10,411 bases of DNA from Chitinophagales bacterium (GCA_020629335.1 JAHDDN010000173.1:1-10411), one strand, 5' to 3'. Shown: positions 1 to 8,770, counted from the first letter of the stretch. Notes: generated by a model from the sequence alone, not told the origin. Made by a program: numbers and translations.

Positions 1-13
1 TCAAGAACGGATG

Positions 14-44
14 CAAAAATAATTCTTTATTATTTAATTTACAA
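14..44 (-). promoter_or_regulatory. Bacteroidota-type promoter reading out of the left edge
   Basis: On the minus strand, TTG (44-42) is followed after exactly 20 nt by TATTTTTG (21-14), a full match to the Bacteroidota -7 consensus TAnnTTTG. The same 20-nt spacing is seen in the dsbD promoter. It lies just beyond the dsbD stop codon and points left, so it probably drives a minus-strand gene starting outside the window. The DNA is AT-rich, so chance matches are possible. The paired element at the right distance raises confidence. Confidence 0.5.
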
Positions 45-56
45 TTATTTTGCTAT

Positions 57-2873
57 TTATTTTTGCGAGAATAAATGCTTGCCTGCTTTATAGTTATCTA
101 AGCCCTGTTCTAAGAAGCTGGCATAGGCATCGATATCTGGTGTATAAGCTACTGGAGTATTCAAGAACTCTCCTTTTTCGTTCATTAATACGTAGTAAGG
201 CTGACTATTCGTTTCGAAGCATTTGGTTTGTAAATAGCTCCACTTATTACCTACTGTACGAACTCTTTTCTTTTTGCCATTGAGTGTGTATTCAAACTGT
301 TCTTCTTTAGGTAATGGGATATTTTCGTCTACATAAAGCGAAACCAATGTGTACTGATCGATTAGCTTAGCTACTTTTTCATCTGGCCATACATTTTCCT
401 CCATCTTACGGCAGTTGACACATGCCCAACCAGTGAAGTCTACCAGAATTGGTTTGCCTGTTTTACGAGCCAAGGCAATCCCCTCGTCAAGGTCTTGGAT
501 ATGGTGATCATCTCCTTCGTGTCCTCCTCCCCATAGGTTAGAGATGTTGTAGAATGTTGGAGGTGGGAAACCACTAATTAGGCTACCTACTACTGGCATA
601 TTTTTATTGATGACGCCAGGCATTAATAGTAAGGCAAAGATGAGTGCCAAAGCACCAATTCCCATTCGCAAAGGAGATAGCTTCTTAATTGGGCTATCGT
701 GTGGAAATTTGATCTTTCCAAATAAATAGATTCCTAAGCCTAACAATAAGACTACCCATATACCGATGAATAATTCTCTTGGTAAGATTCCCCACTGGCG
801 TACCATATCTGCATTTGATAAGAACTTCATGGCAAATATCAGCTCTACGAAGCCTAATACCACTTTTACGGTATTCATCCAGCCACCTGATCTTGGTAAT
901 GAGTTTAACCAGCCAGGGAAGGCGGCAAATAAGGCAAATGGAAGCGCTAAGGCTACCGCAAAGCCTGTCATACCTACGATAGGGCCAATTTTTTCACCAT
1001 TCACTGCTGCGTCTACTAATAAGGTACCGATGATCGGGCCTGTGCAAGAGAAAGATACTAATGCTAAGGTGAATGCCATAAAGAAGATACCGATCAAACC
1101 ACCTTTATCTGAAGCAGAATCAACTCTATTCACTAGGCCTTGAGGAAGCGTAATCTCGAAATAACCAAAGAAGGAGATCGCAAAGAATACGAATACTGCA
1201 AAGAAGGCTAGGTTAAACCATGGATTAGTCGATAGAACATTTAAGGTATCTGCACCGAATAAAGCCGTTACGATATAGCCTAATGATACATAAATCACGA
1301 TAATAGAAATCGCATAAATTAAGGCATTTTGAATACCCTTACTTTTGGTTTTACTACTCTTGGTAAAGAAACTTACCGTTAGTGGAATCATTGGGAATAC
1401 ACAAGGCGTCAGTAAGGCAGCAAAACCACCTAAGAAGCCTAATATAAATATTGTCCATAAGGAACGTCCTTGTTTTTCAGATTTTCCTCCTCCGCTTTTG
1501 CCGCTTGAACCTGCTGAGGCAAAAGCTGCACTTTCTGCATCCATACCACAGTGGGCGATAGCATTTTTAGTGATTTGCTCACTGCCAGTTGCTCCTCCAG
1601 TTCCTTTATTAGCAGCAGTTGTAGCTGCTATACCTGATGCTCCGCTATCTTTACCAAATGCAAAATCAACATCATCTGGCGGTAAGCAACGTTCGTCATT
1701 ACAAGTCATGAACTGCAGATATCCTGTAGGTACGGCTCCTTCTTTATTTGTTTTGTACTTGCGTTTAAATTCTATATGCTTGGCATATTTTTTTACTTGC
1801 ATCTCGAATACTGGATCAAAGCCATCTTTTAGCTTTCCCTCCTCTCTTACCTTATCTTCTAAGAATTCGATATCTGAGCTTTCTTCAAAGTTAAAGCTTG
1901 TAGGAACTGGTCCTTCTCCACTATTGTCTTGTGAATAGACATACCAGCCGTCTTGGATATCGCATTTAGCGATCATTTCGTAAGTGTTGTTACCGAGGTC
2001 TTTTGTTTCAAATTCCCAGCTAACAGGGTCAAAGATTGCGCTATTGTTGCCTCCAGCTGCTAATCCATTGGGGCTTGCTCCTCCGCTACTACTTCTTCTG
2101 ACGACTTTCTTTTTCTTCTTTTTCTTTTTGGGTTCTTCTTCCGCTTGTTCTTCCGCTTCTTGATTTTGAGCTAATAATTCCTCTCCCACTTCTTTTACAA
2201 CTCCTCCATTATTAGACTTCAAGCCTCTAGCCAATAAATCACCGCTATTTTCAACCGTTTTTTCTGCTAAAGCCCCTTCAGGTAAGCTAGGACGAGAGAT
2301 TTTATTAAGCCTTTCTTCCCGATCTTTGCGTTGTTGTTCTAGTACTTTTGGATCTGTTTGAGGCTTGTATTTTGATTCTTTTCTACGAGTCCCCGTTTTC
2401 ACGCCATCGCTACCTTTAGGCACACTTGACGCTTTTAGGTCAAAGCTAAAATCAACATCTTCTGGCGGCAGACAACGTTCATCATTACAAGTCATAAAAG
2501 TAAGATAGCCTTTTACTTGAGTGGGCAATTGAGCTGCCTCAACAGTTGCCACAAAATCTACTTTCTTGGGATACTTGCGTATTTCCATTTCAAATAGCTT
2601 GTCATAGCTTTGTTTTAACTGGCCAATTTCCTTAATATCTCCCTTTAGACTGGCACCTTCTTCGATAGTGAAGCTAGTAGGTACAGGACCTCCTTCATCT
2701 ATATTTTGAGAATAAACATACCAACCATTATCTATCTTAGCAGTAAAAGTTAGCTCATACTGCTTATTGCCGATGTCCTTGGAATCAAAGGACCATTTTA
2801 CTGGCTCTAATATTTGAGACCATGCAGGACTCGCAATAAAAATCAATAAAAATAACCAAATAAATTTCTTCAT
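57..2873 (-). CDS. dsbD: Thiol:disulfide interchange protein DsbD with duplicated N-terminal domain
   Basis: This inner-membrane reductase would carry electrons from cytoplasmic thioredoxin to periplasmic thiol proteins. I start it at 2873 because MKK at that site opens a classical signal peptide ending WSQ. In-frame ATGs at 2882 and 2927 would only add an N-terminal tail. The product is 938 aa. The domains in order are: signal peptide (1-19); first DsbD-alpha-like domain (about 25-147) with C129 and C134 in TCNDERCLPP; a charged linker with eight consecutive Lys (about 248-255); second DsbD-alpha-like domain (about 285-408) with C391 and C396 in the same motif; a Gly/Ser-rich linker; the CcdA/DsbD-beta membrane domain (about 473-758) with C491 in LLTPCVFP and C610 in FSCTGP; and a C-terminal thioredoxin-like domain (about 788-938) with the CVNC site (C818, C821) and a likely cis-Pro in NSQPYY. 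Every redox cysteine pair expected of DsbD is present. The duplicated alpha domain is the unusual feature and makes the protein longer than single-copy relatives. It has its own promoter. Confidence 0.93.
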   Translation of the reverse strand: MKKFIWLFLLIFIASPAWSQILEPVKWSFDSKDIGNKQYELTFTAKIDNGWYVYSQNIDEGGPVPTSFTIEEGASLKGDIKEIGQLKQSYDKLFEMEIRKYPKKVDFVATVEAAQLPTQVKGYLTFMTCNDERCLPPEDVDFSFDLKASSVPKGSDGVKTGTRRKESKYKPQTDPKVLEQQRKDREERLNKISRPSLPEGALAEKTVENSGDLLARGLKSNNGGVVKEVGEELLAQNQEAEEQAEEEPKKKKKKKKVVRRSSSGGASPNGLAAGGNNSAIFDPVSWEFETKDLGNNTYEMIAKCDIQDGWYVYSQDNSGEGPVPTSFNFEESSDIEFLEDKVREEGKLKDGFDPVFEMQVKKYAKHIEFKRKYKTNKEGAVPTGYLQFMTCNDERCLPPDDVDFAFGKDSGASGIAATTAANKGTGGATGSEQITKNAIAHCGMDAESAAFASAGSSGKSGGGKSEKQGRSLWTIFILGFLGGFAALLTPCVFPMIPLTVSFFTKSSKTKSKGIQNALIYAISIIVIYVSLGYIVTALFGADTLNVLSTNPWFNLAFFAVFVFFAISFFGYFEITLPQGLVNRVDSASDKGGLIGIFFMAFTLALVSFSCTGPIIGTLLVDAAVNGEKIGPIVGMTGFAVALALPFALFAAFPGWLNSLPRSGGWMNTVKVVLGFVELIFAMKFLSNADMVRQWGILPRELFIGIWVVLLLGLGIYLFGKIKFPHDSPIKKLSPLRMGIGALALIFALLLMPGVINKNMPVVGSLISGFPPPTFYNISNLWGGGHEGDDHHIQDLDEGIALARKTGKPILVDFTGWACVNCRKMEENVWPDEKVAKLIDQYTLVSLYVDENIPLPKEEQFEYTLNGKKKRVRTVGNKWSYLQTKCFETNSQPYYVLMNEKGEFLNTPVAYTPDIDAYASFLEQGLDNYKAGKHLFSQK

Positions 2874-2975
2874 ATTACCCATGAATTTTTGAGAATTTGA
2901 GCAGATATTCAACACTAAAGTAAGCATTAAGGATTTTTTAAGTAGTCGTCTAATGGATACTTTAGCGAATTAATG

Positions 2976-3007
2976 CAAAATTAAGACTTATTATGTGGAT
3001 CATCAAA
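2976..3007 (-). promoter_or_regulatory. Promoter of dsbD
   Basis: On the minus strand, TTTG (3007-3004) precedes TAATTTTG (2983-2976) by exactly 20 nt, matching the Bacteroidota -33/-7 architecture. The transcript would start near 2969, leaving a leader of roughly 95 nt before the chosen dsbD start. The site lies in the spacer after the upstream DUF6427-like gene, so dsbD can be transcribed independently. Confidence 0.6.
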
Positions 3008-3047
3008 TACTAAATTCGTAATTAAACACAATATCCGTTAAACGATG

Positions 3048-4052
3048 TTAAACAATAGCCGCTAAATGAAAGAAAAAAAGCAATAACAACAAGAAAGCAT
3101 TTAAAACCTCTAATTGTAGGTTATTTTTTATTTGAGATAAGGCGTAAGCAAAAAGAATCGATAATGGAACTAACAATATCATTATTGCTAAGATATTGAA
3201 CATCGGAGAGAAGCTCAGTATTATAACAGGATTAACAGCAAATAATAGTAAGGAACAAAAAAACAAGACGCTTGTCATAGTCATCAATTGCCTAGTTTTG
3301 ACTTCATTTTTCAGATAATTTTTCTGGGTATGATAAAGTCCAATGGCAGCAGCTAAGAACACAATCAATAATTTCGTCCATTCATATATACTAATAGGGA
3401 ATGAACTAAAGATCAGCTTACCATAAGAAAAATGATTCGCAAATCCAGCCAAATTATCAGTCATAAAAAAATAAGTAAATAAGAAGATATAAGGTAAGAA
3501 TGCTCCTAATATGACGCCAGTCCACTCTCTTAAATTGAACTGACGAGTCAAAACAAAAGCAATAAATGCAAATGGCAGTAAAGCCAAAGAAGGCAAATAC
3601 AATAAGCTGGCTATACTTATATAGAAACCAACATCAAATATTGGGACAAAACTAGTATTGCTCCTAGTCGCATACATTCGCTGTAAAGCAATGATCACAA
3701 ATATTAATGCAATCATGATAGGCGACAAAAATAAGTAAGTATTAAAAAAGGCCGCTAATAAAATAAAACAATAGGCTGGTAGAAAAGTATTTTGGATCAA
3801 CCACTTCGTACTATTAAATAAGGTATTCAATAAAAGGGCCTGAACAAATACCATGATACAGTATAAAATAGCAGGCAAATATGGGATGCTATAAGTCCAC
3901 TGCACAAACCACTCCCACAACTGCCCTAAGGGAGCTTCTCCAGCCGCTATAGGCTCATGTGTCCCAAAGAATAAGTTAATATTCAAAAGAAACACCAATA
4001 CTAAAAGTATGATTGCTATACTTTCGGAAGCCTGCTTGAATAAACGAATCAA
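3048..4052 (-). CDS. Polytopic inner-membrane protein, DUF6427-like
   Basis: This 334-aa protein is almost entirely hydrophobic. I see roughly nine to ten membrane segments (about 11-30, 57-77, 90-123 as one or two, 141-168 as one or two, 178-197, 224-243, 258-278, 285-306, 314-332), short loops, and no recognisable catalytic motif. The central stretch FNLREWTGVILGAFLPY resembles what I recall of DUF6427, a Bacteroidota family of unknown function. I cannot confirm that without a profile search. The start appears to be TTG at 4052: an in-frame TAA lies 21 nt upstream at 4073-4071, no in-frame ATG lies between, and the next internal Met is inside a later membrane helix. It has its own -7 promoter element and is not tightly coupled to its neighbours. 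Function is unknown; transport or envelope biogenesis would be speculation. Confidence 0.8.
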   Translation of the reverse strand: MIRLFKQASESIAIILLVLVFLLNINLFFGTHEPIAAGEAPLGQLWEWFVQWTYSIPYLPAILYCIMVFVQALLLNTLFNSTKWLIQNTFLPAYCFILLAAFFNTYLFLSPIMIALIFVIIALQRMYATRSNTSFVPIFDVGFYISIASLLYLPSLALLPFAFIAFVLTRQFNLREWTGVILGAFLPYIFLFTYFFMTDNLAGFANHFSYGKLIFSSFPISIYEWTKLLIVFLAAAIGLYHTQKNYLKNEVKTRQLMTMTSVLFFCSLLLFAVNPVIILSFSPMFNILAIMILLVPLSILFAYALSQIKNNLQLEVLNAFLLLLLFFFHLAAIV

Positions 4053-4087
4053 TTTATATAATATATGACATTATCGAGAATAGGCTC

Positions 4088-4095
4088 CAAAGATA
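4088..4095 (-). promoter_or_regulatory. -7 promoter element for the DUF6427-like gene
   Basis: TATCTTTG on the minus strand (4095-4088) matches TAnnTTTG in full. Transcription would start near 4081, about 29 nt before the TTG start at 4052. No TTG element lies 20 nt upstream, so only half of the promoter signature is present. The position, between the DUF4294 terminator and this gene, supports it. Confidence 0.45.
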
Positions 4096-4150
4096 GTAAA
4101 TTTATAAGCAAGACATTTCTATAAAGTCTATTCCATTTTTCACAAATGAC

Positions 4151-4186
4151 AAAAAAAGGGGAGACACCGAAGCATCTCCCCCTTTT
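4151..4186 (-). terminator. Intrinsic terminator of the DUF4294 gene, with a UUCG tetraloop
   Basis: Read on the minus strand, GGGGAGA-type arms (TCTCCCC at 4175-4181 against GGGGAGA at 4158-4164, with one extra G) close a short inner stem capped by C(UUCG)G, and seven T follow (4157-4151). This is a textbook Rho-independent terminator. It lies about 30 bp after the DUF4294 stop codon and insulates that gene from the DUF6427-like gene. In the plus direction only four T follow the stem, so it is mainly one-way. Confidence 0.9.
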
Positions 4187-4215
4187 ACCGTAATATAAAT
4201 CTAATGAAAACGTTT

Positions 4216-4866
4216 TTAAATTTGTCCTGTCGCCTCCAGATTGCTAATAATGAGCTCCATATCTGGATGATTGTCTGGCGCATAACCTTCTTTCAGATCA
4301 TAACCATAACGCTTACCCAATTGCTGCCAGAAAAAAGCCGAAACACCACTTTTATAGTTCTTAATCAAGTCATGCGTCGTTCTATCCGACTCACGCTCTA
4401 CCAACTTCAATAAAACCTTACCTTGACTAACCGTTAAGTTCTTCAATTGATCCTCAAATTCTACCTTCAACTCATCCTCCAAAGCACGTATATACTTCTT
4501 CTTTTGTCGTCTCCTGCTCATATCATTAGTCGCCTCCTCTATCTGATTCATTAACTTTACCGCCTTACGAGCATAAGGCATCACCTTGATAATATTTCGC
4601 TTCAATCTCATAAAAGCATATCGGTCAGCAGCATCCTTAAATCGACGCTCAATCACCGCAATCGGCTTCAAGTTAACCACAGGAATAGAATCCCCATCAA
4701 TCACCTCATATTTCAAAACATTCTTATCGCCTTGTTTATGTTTGATCCATAATTGCTCCTGATCATAATCTTCAAATTCATTCTGCAGTTGTTGTGGTTC
4801 CTGCGCCAACACACCAAAGCTTCCAATAATCAAGAACAACATTATTATTAAAAAGTATTTTTTCAT
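4216..4866 (-). CDS. Secreted DUF4294-family protein of unknown function
   Basis: I place the start at 4866, where MKKYFLIIMLFLIIGSFGVLAQ forms a clean signal peptide. An upstream in-frame ATG at 4962 would bury this peptide behind 32 implausible residues and lies upstream of the likely promoter. The resulting 216-aa protein is probably periplasmic or surface exposed after cleavage. After a short acidic spacer comes YEVIDGDSIPVVNL and then a long, charged, helical stretch (about residues 75-190). The pattern DGDSIPV, then RYAFMRLKRNIIKVMPYA, then SQGKVLLKLVERESDRTTHDLIK, then FFWQQLGKRYGYDLKEGY fits my memory of DUF4294, a Bacteroidota family of unknown role. No cysteines or obvious catalytic residues stand out in the mature part. 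It is a single-gene unit bounded by its own -7 element and a strong terminator. Confidence 0.87.
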   Translation of the reverse strand: MKKYFLIIMLFLIIGSFGVLAQEPQQLQNEFEDYDQEQLWIKHKQGDKNVLKYEVIDGDSIPVVNLKPIAVIERRFKDAADRYAFMRLKRNIIKVMPYARKAVKLMNQIEEATNDMSRRRQKKKYIRALEDELKVEFEDQLKNLTVSQGKVLLKLVERESDRTTHDLIKNYKSGVSAFFWQQLGKRYGYDLKEGYAPDNHPDMELIISNLEATGQI

Positions 4867-5219
4867 CTGAGTAGTTTTCTTTAAAAATCCGCATCTATTC
4901 ATAGAGTACAAATTTATGACCTTAAGGAGACAGCACTGTTTAATTATAAAAACTAAAATCACACCAAGTTATTTCTTTTAAAGTTAAAAATCAACCACAT
5001 TTAACTAAATTCTTAGGTAAATCGGTAAAATTTAATAAACTATTCGGCACCCAATTTGTCCTAACTAACAACATAAAGAATATGTTTATGTAGCAATTCA
5101 TAAGCTCATTCAAGCATTTGTCACTTAAAATACAAACACTTAATGACAGATGTGTTTCTTTTGACAAATATTACCCACCTCTCAAAATATAATAATCAAA
5201 AAACAAAATATCATTCAAT
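4867..5219. other. Divergent intergenic region between DUF4294 and yceI genes
   Basis: This 353-bp AT-rich spacer separates two divergently transcribed genes. On the minus side it holds the TAAATTTG element for the DUF4294 gene. On the plus side I see no full TAnnTTTG promoter for yceI. The nearest candidates are TATGTTTA (5081-5088, one mismatch, with TTTG 22 nt upstream) and a TTGACA (5161) / TATAAT (5188) pair with a 21-nt spacer that is long for a sigma-70 type promoter. An 8-bp inverted repeat, ATTTGTCA (5116-5123) and TGACAAAT (5162-5169), lies here too. No gene is evident. Confidence 0.6.
4909..4916 (-). promoter_or_regulatory. -7 promoter element for the DUF4294 gene
   Basis: TAAATTTG on the minus strand (4916-4909) matches TAnnTTTG in full. 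The implied transcript starts near 4902, about 36 nt before the chosen start at 4866. This agrees with the signal-peptide start rather than the longer frame beginning at 4962. No convincing -33 TTG is present at 20 nt spacing. Confidence 0.45.
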
Positions 5220-5756
5220 ATGAAGAAATCAATTGTCAGTTTTAGCGCATTCATTTTATTAGCTGTTGCAGCTTTTGCATGGGCAGCAGCAAGTTGGAGT
5301 ATCGACTCTCCTAATTCTAAAGTAAACTTCACCATCGTCAATATGGGTATGAATGTTGAAGGTACTTTCCAAAATGCAAAAGGAAATATTAACTTTGATC
5401 CCAATGATTTAGGAAATAGCTCTATTAATGCCTCAGTTGAGACAGCAACCGTCAATACAGGCATCACCATGAGAGATAATCACCTTAAGAAATATGATTA
5501 TTTCGATGTAGAAAAGTACCCAGAAATCACTTTCCAATCCACCAGCATTGAAGCTAGTGGCGATAGTTATGTAGTAGTAGGAGATTTTACGATCAGAGAT
5601 GTAACCAAATCCGTTCGTATCCCATTCACCTTCAACAATAACACATTCATAGGTAGTTTTTCAGTTAATCGTTTAGATTATGGTGTAGGCGAATCAAGTT
5701 GGGTCATGAAGAGTGATGTTAAAATTGACTTTGAACTGCCAGTTGTAGCGAGATAA
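5220..5756 (+). CDS. Secreted YceI-family (lipocalin-like) protein
   Basis: YceI proteins are periplasmic beta-barrels with a hydrophobic pocket; characterised members bind polyisoprenoid-type lipids. This 178-aa protein has an N-terminal signal peptide (about residues 1-24, ending in an alanine-rich AWAAA stretch, with no lipobox Cys). The mature part runs the full length of the domain: SWSIDSPNSKVNFTI opens it; MRDNHLKKYDYFDVEKYPEITFQS is the family's most typical block; then GDFTIRDVTKSVRIPFTF, and NRLDYGVG, and a closing VKIDFELP strand. The ATG at 5220 is the natural start because the signal peptide begins there; no clear Shine-Dalgarno precedes it, as is usual for the phylum. A predicted outer-membrane protein follows after 27 bp, suggesting an operon with an envelope role. 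The actual ligand cannot be read from the sequence. Confidence 0.93.
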   Translation: MKKSIVSFSAFILLAVAAFAWAAASWSIDSPNSKVNFTIVNMGMNVEGTFQNAKGNINFDPNDLGNSSINASVETATVNTGITMRDNHLKKYDYFDVEKYPEITFQSTSIEASGDSYVVVGDFTIRDVTKSVRIPFTFNNNTFIGSFSVNRLDYGVGESSWVMKSDVKIDFELPVVAR

Positions 5757-5783
5757 TTAATTATTAAACCAAAATAAAACCCC

Positions 5784-6497
5784 ATGAAACAATTATTAGT
5801 TTTTATATGCTTATTGACATTAGTTAGCTGGACAAGTAATGCTCAGTTGATGGAAGGAGAGCCAAATGGCTTCGATATTAATCACGAATTTAGCCTTTCT
5901 GTAGCCGCAGGAGAAGGATTTTTAGGCTCCTTAAGTTGGACACACTTCTATGGTATCGGACAAAAGAAAAACTTTAAAGTAGGTTATGGACTTCGCTTTA
6001 ATAGTTATACTGGATCGGATCGCTATTTTACGTCTGCACCAACCGAATTAGCCACAGATGACGCTTTAGTAGACACACTATTCATGTCCGAATCAGCCTC
6101 AATGGGACTTAACCTTACCTTGAATGCAAAAGCTCGCTTATTTAAAAAACTAGAAGCAGGCTTCAATATCGATTTAGCAGGTTTCAGCTTTGGCCCAGAA
6201 AAGACAGGGCAATATATCTCCATAGACCCTACAGGTATTACTGAATTTGCAAGTGAGCAAACCGCCAAACCAACTCCAGGTAATCTATTACTTTTAGGCA
6301 CCAATGATATCGGAATGATTAATTCGGAGTTCTATTTAGGTTATTGGTTAACAGATAAGCTCAATTTGAGAGCTGGCATGAATTACCTATTCACAGAGTA
6401 CACCACCAATAATGAGTTACACAATGAAAATGACCGTTTTAGAGATTACCCATTGATGCCTTTCATAGCCATCAACTTCTCTTCTAAACGAAATTAG
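5784..6497 (+). CDS. Predicted outer-membrane beta-barrel protein, unknown function
   Basis: This 237-aa protein has a signal peptide (MKQLLVFICLLTLVSWTSNAQ, cut after about residue 20). The mature part is rich in alternating aromatic and glycine strands typical of small outer-membrane barrels, such as GSLSWTHFYGIGQ, FKVGYGLRFNSYTG, KLEAGFNIDLAGFSFGP, SEFYLGYWLTDKLNLRAGMNYLF, and a near-terminal strand LMPFIAINF. I do not recognise a named family and see no catalytic motif. It starts 27 bp after the yceI stop with no promoter signature between them, so co-transcription is likely and a shared envelope task is plausible. Hairpins downstream may terminate the unit. A periplasmic beta-rich protein cannot be excluded. 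Confidence 0.78.
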   Translation: MKQLLVFICLLTLVSWTSNAQLMEGEPNGFDINHEFSLSVAAGEGFLGSLSWTHFYGIGQKKNFKVGYGLRFNSYTGSDRYFTSAPTELATDDALVDTLFMSESASMGLNLTLNAKARLFKKLEAGFNIDLAGFSFGPEKTGQYISIDPTGITEFASEQTAKPTPGNLLLLGTNDIGMINSEFYLGYWLTDKLNLRAGMNYLFTEYTTNNELHNENDRFRDYPLMPFIAINFSSKRN

Positions 6498-6735
6498 ATT
6501 TTGGCGAACCTAAAAGCTTAATATACCGTTGATAATATTAGTGAAGTTTGCTATAATTAACGGAGTATATTCCCTTTCAATGCTGGTATAAAAATCACAT
6601 TGAAAGCACTTAAAAAAGGCATAAAGCTTATCGAAGCAAAAATCAGTTTTCAACTGATTCTTTCACGCTTCCAAAATATAAGCTTTATGCCTTTCTTTTT
6701 GCCCCCTGAAAGGCAATAAAACCGTATATATTTCG
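6498..6735 (+). other. Intergenic block of four consecutive stem-loops upstream of gyrB
   Basis: Nearly all of 6521-6716 can be folded into adjacent hairpins: (a) ATATACCGTT (6521-6530) with AACGG+TATAT (6559-6570, 2-nt bulge); (b) CTTTCAATG (6574-6582) with CATTGAAAG (6598-6606); (c) a nested 80-nt hairpin (6615-6694); (d) TTGCC (6699-6703) with GGCAA (6712-6716). The spacers between them are 3, 8 and 4 nt. No coding frame is evident. It may be the 3' end of the yceI-barrel transcript, a structured non-coding RNA, or a palindromic repeat cluster. I favour a terminator-containing 3' region and leave the rest open. Confidence 0.5.
6615..6700 (+). terminator. Long nested hairpin with T-rich tail, probable terminator of the yceI operon
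   Basis: Seventeen perfect base pairs join AAAGGCATAAAGCTTAT (6615-6631) to its complement at 6678-6694. Inside, GAAGC (6633-6637) pairs with GCTTC (6667-6671), and AATCAGTT (6641-6648) pairs with AACTGATT (6652-6659) around a 3-nt loop. CTTTCTTTTT runs along and beyond the right arm, and six A precede the left arm's GG, so the stem could terminate in either direction. It lies about 120 bp past the barrel gene's stop, further than usual, and is larger than a normal terminator. Confidence 0.6.
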
Positions 6736-6743
6736 TATATTTG
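6736..6743 (+). promoter_or_regulatory. -7 promoter element of gyrB
   Basis: TATATTTG matches TAnnTTTG in full. It falls just after the hairpin block and about 75 nt before the gyrB ATG, giving a leader of roughly 70 nt. No TTG lies 20 nt upstream. The leader contains a perfect 6-bp hairpin, TTATCC (6769-6774) and GGATAA (6781-6786) with a 6-nt loop, of unknown importance. Confidence 0.5.
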
Positions 6744-6814
6744 TAGGCTGTTTAGTGGTTATTTTACCTTATCCTATTTTGGATAATGATTAGCCCATTT
6801 TAATTAATAAATAG

Positions 6815-8749
<1,935 letters not shown>

Positions 8750-8770
8750 AAGTATCAACGAAAAATTGCT

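Noticed and set aside
766..1143. Plus-strand open frames opposite the dsbD membrane domain
   Set aside because: They overlap a strongly conserved domain on the other strand, have no signal or motif, and lack a promoter.
1345..1938. A 197-codon open frame on the plus strand, antisense to dsbD
   Set aside because: It lies wholly inside the convincingly coding dsbD domains, and its translation is Pro/Ser/Leu-rich without family features. It is explained by codon bias of the opposite strand.
2874..2927. Upstream in-frame ATGs for dsbD
   Set aside because: Starting at 2927 or 2882 would put extra residues before a complete signal peptide that begins with MKK at 2873. The later start is the simplest, though 2882 cannot be fully excluded.
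3018..3055. GTTAAAC repeated around GAT near the end of the DUF6427-like gene
   Set aside because: Only a 7-bp AT-rich direct repeat without further copies; not enough to call a site or a terminator.
4867..4962. Longer N-terminus for the DUF4294 protein
   Set aside because: The extra 32 residues precede a perfect signal peptide, and the likely -7 promoter element at 4916-4909 lies inside that extension.
5161..5193. TTGACA and TATAAT as a sigma-70 promoter for yceI
   Set aside because: The spacer is 21 nt, too long for the enteric consensus, and the other promoters here follow the Bacteroidota pattern. In AT-rich DNA this pairing is easily random.
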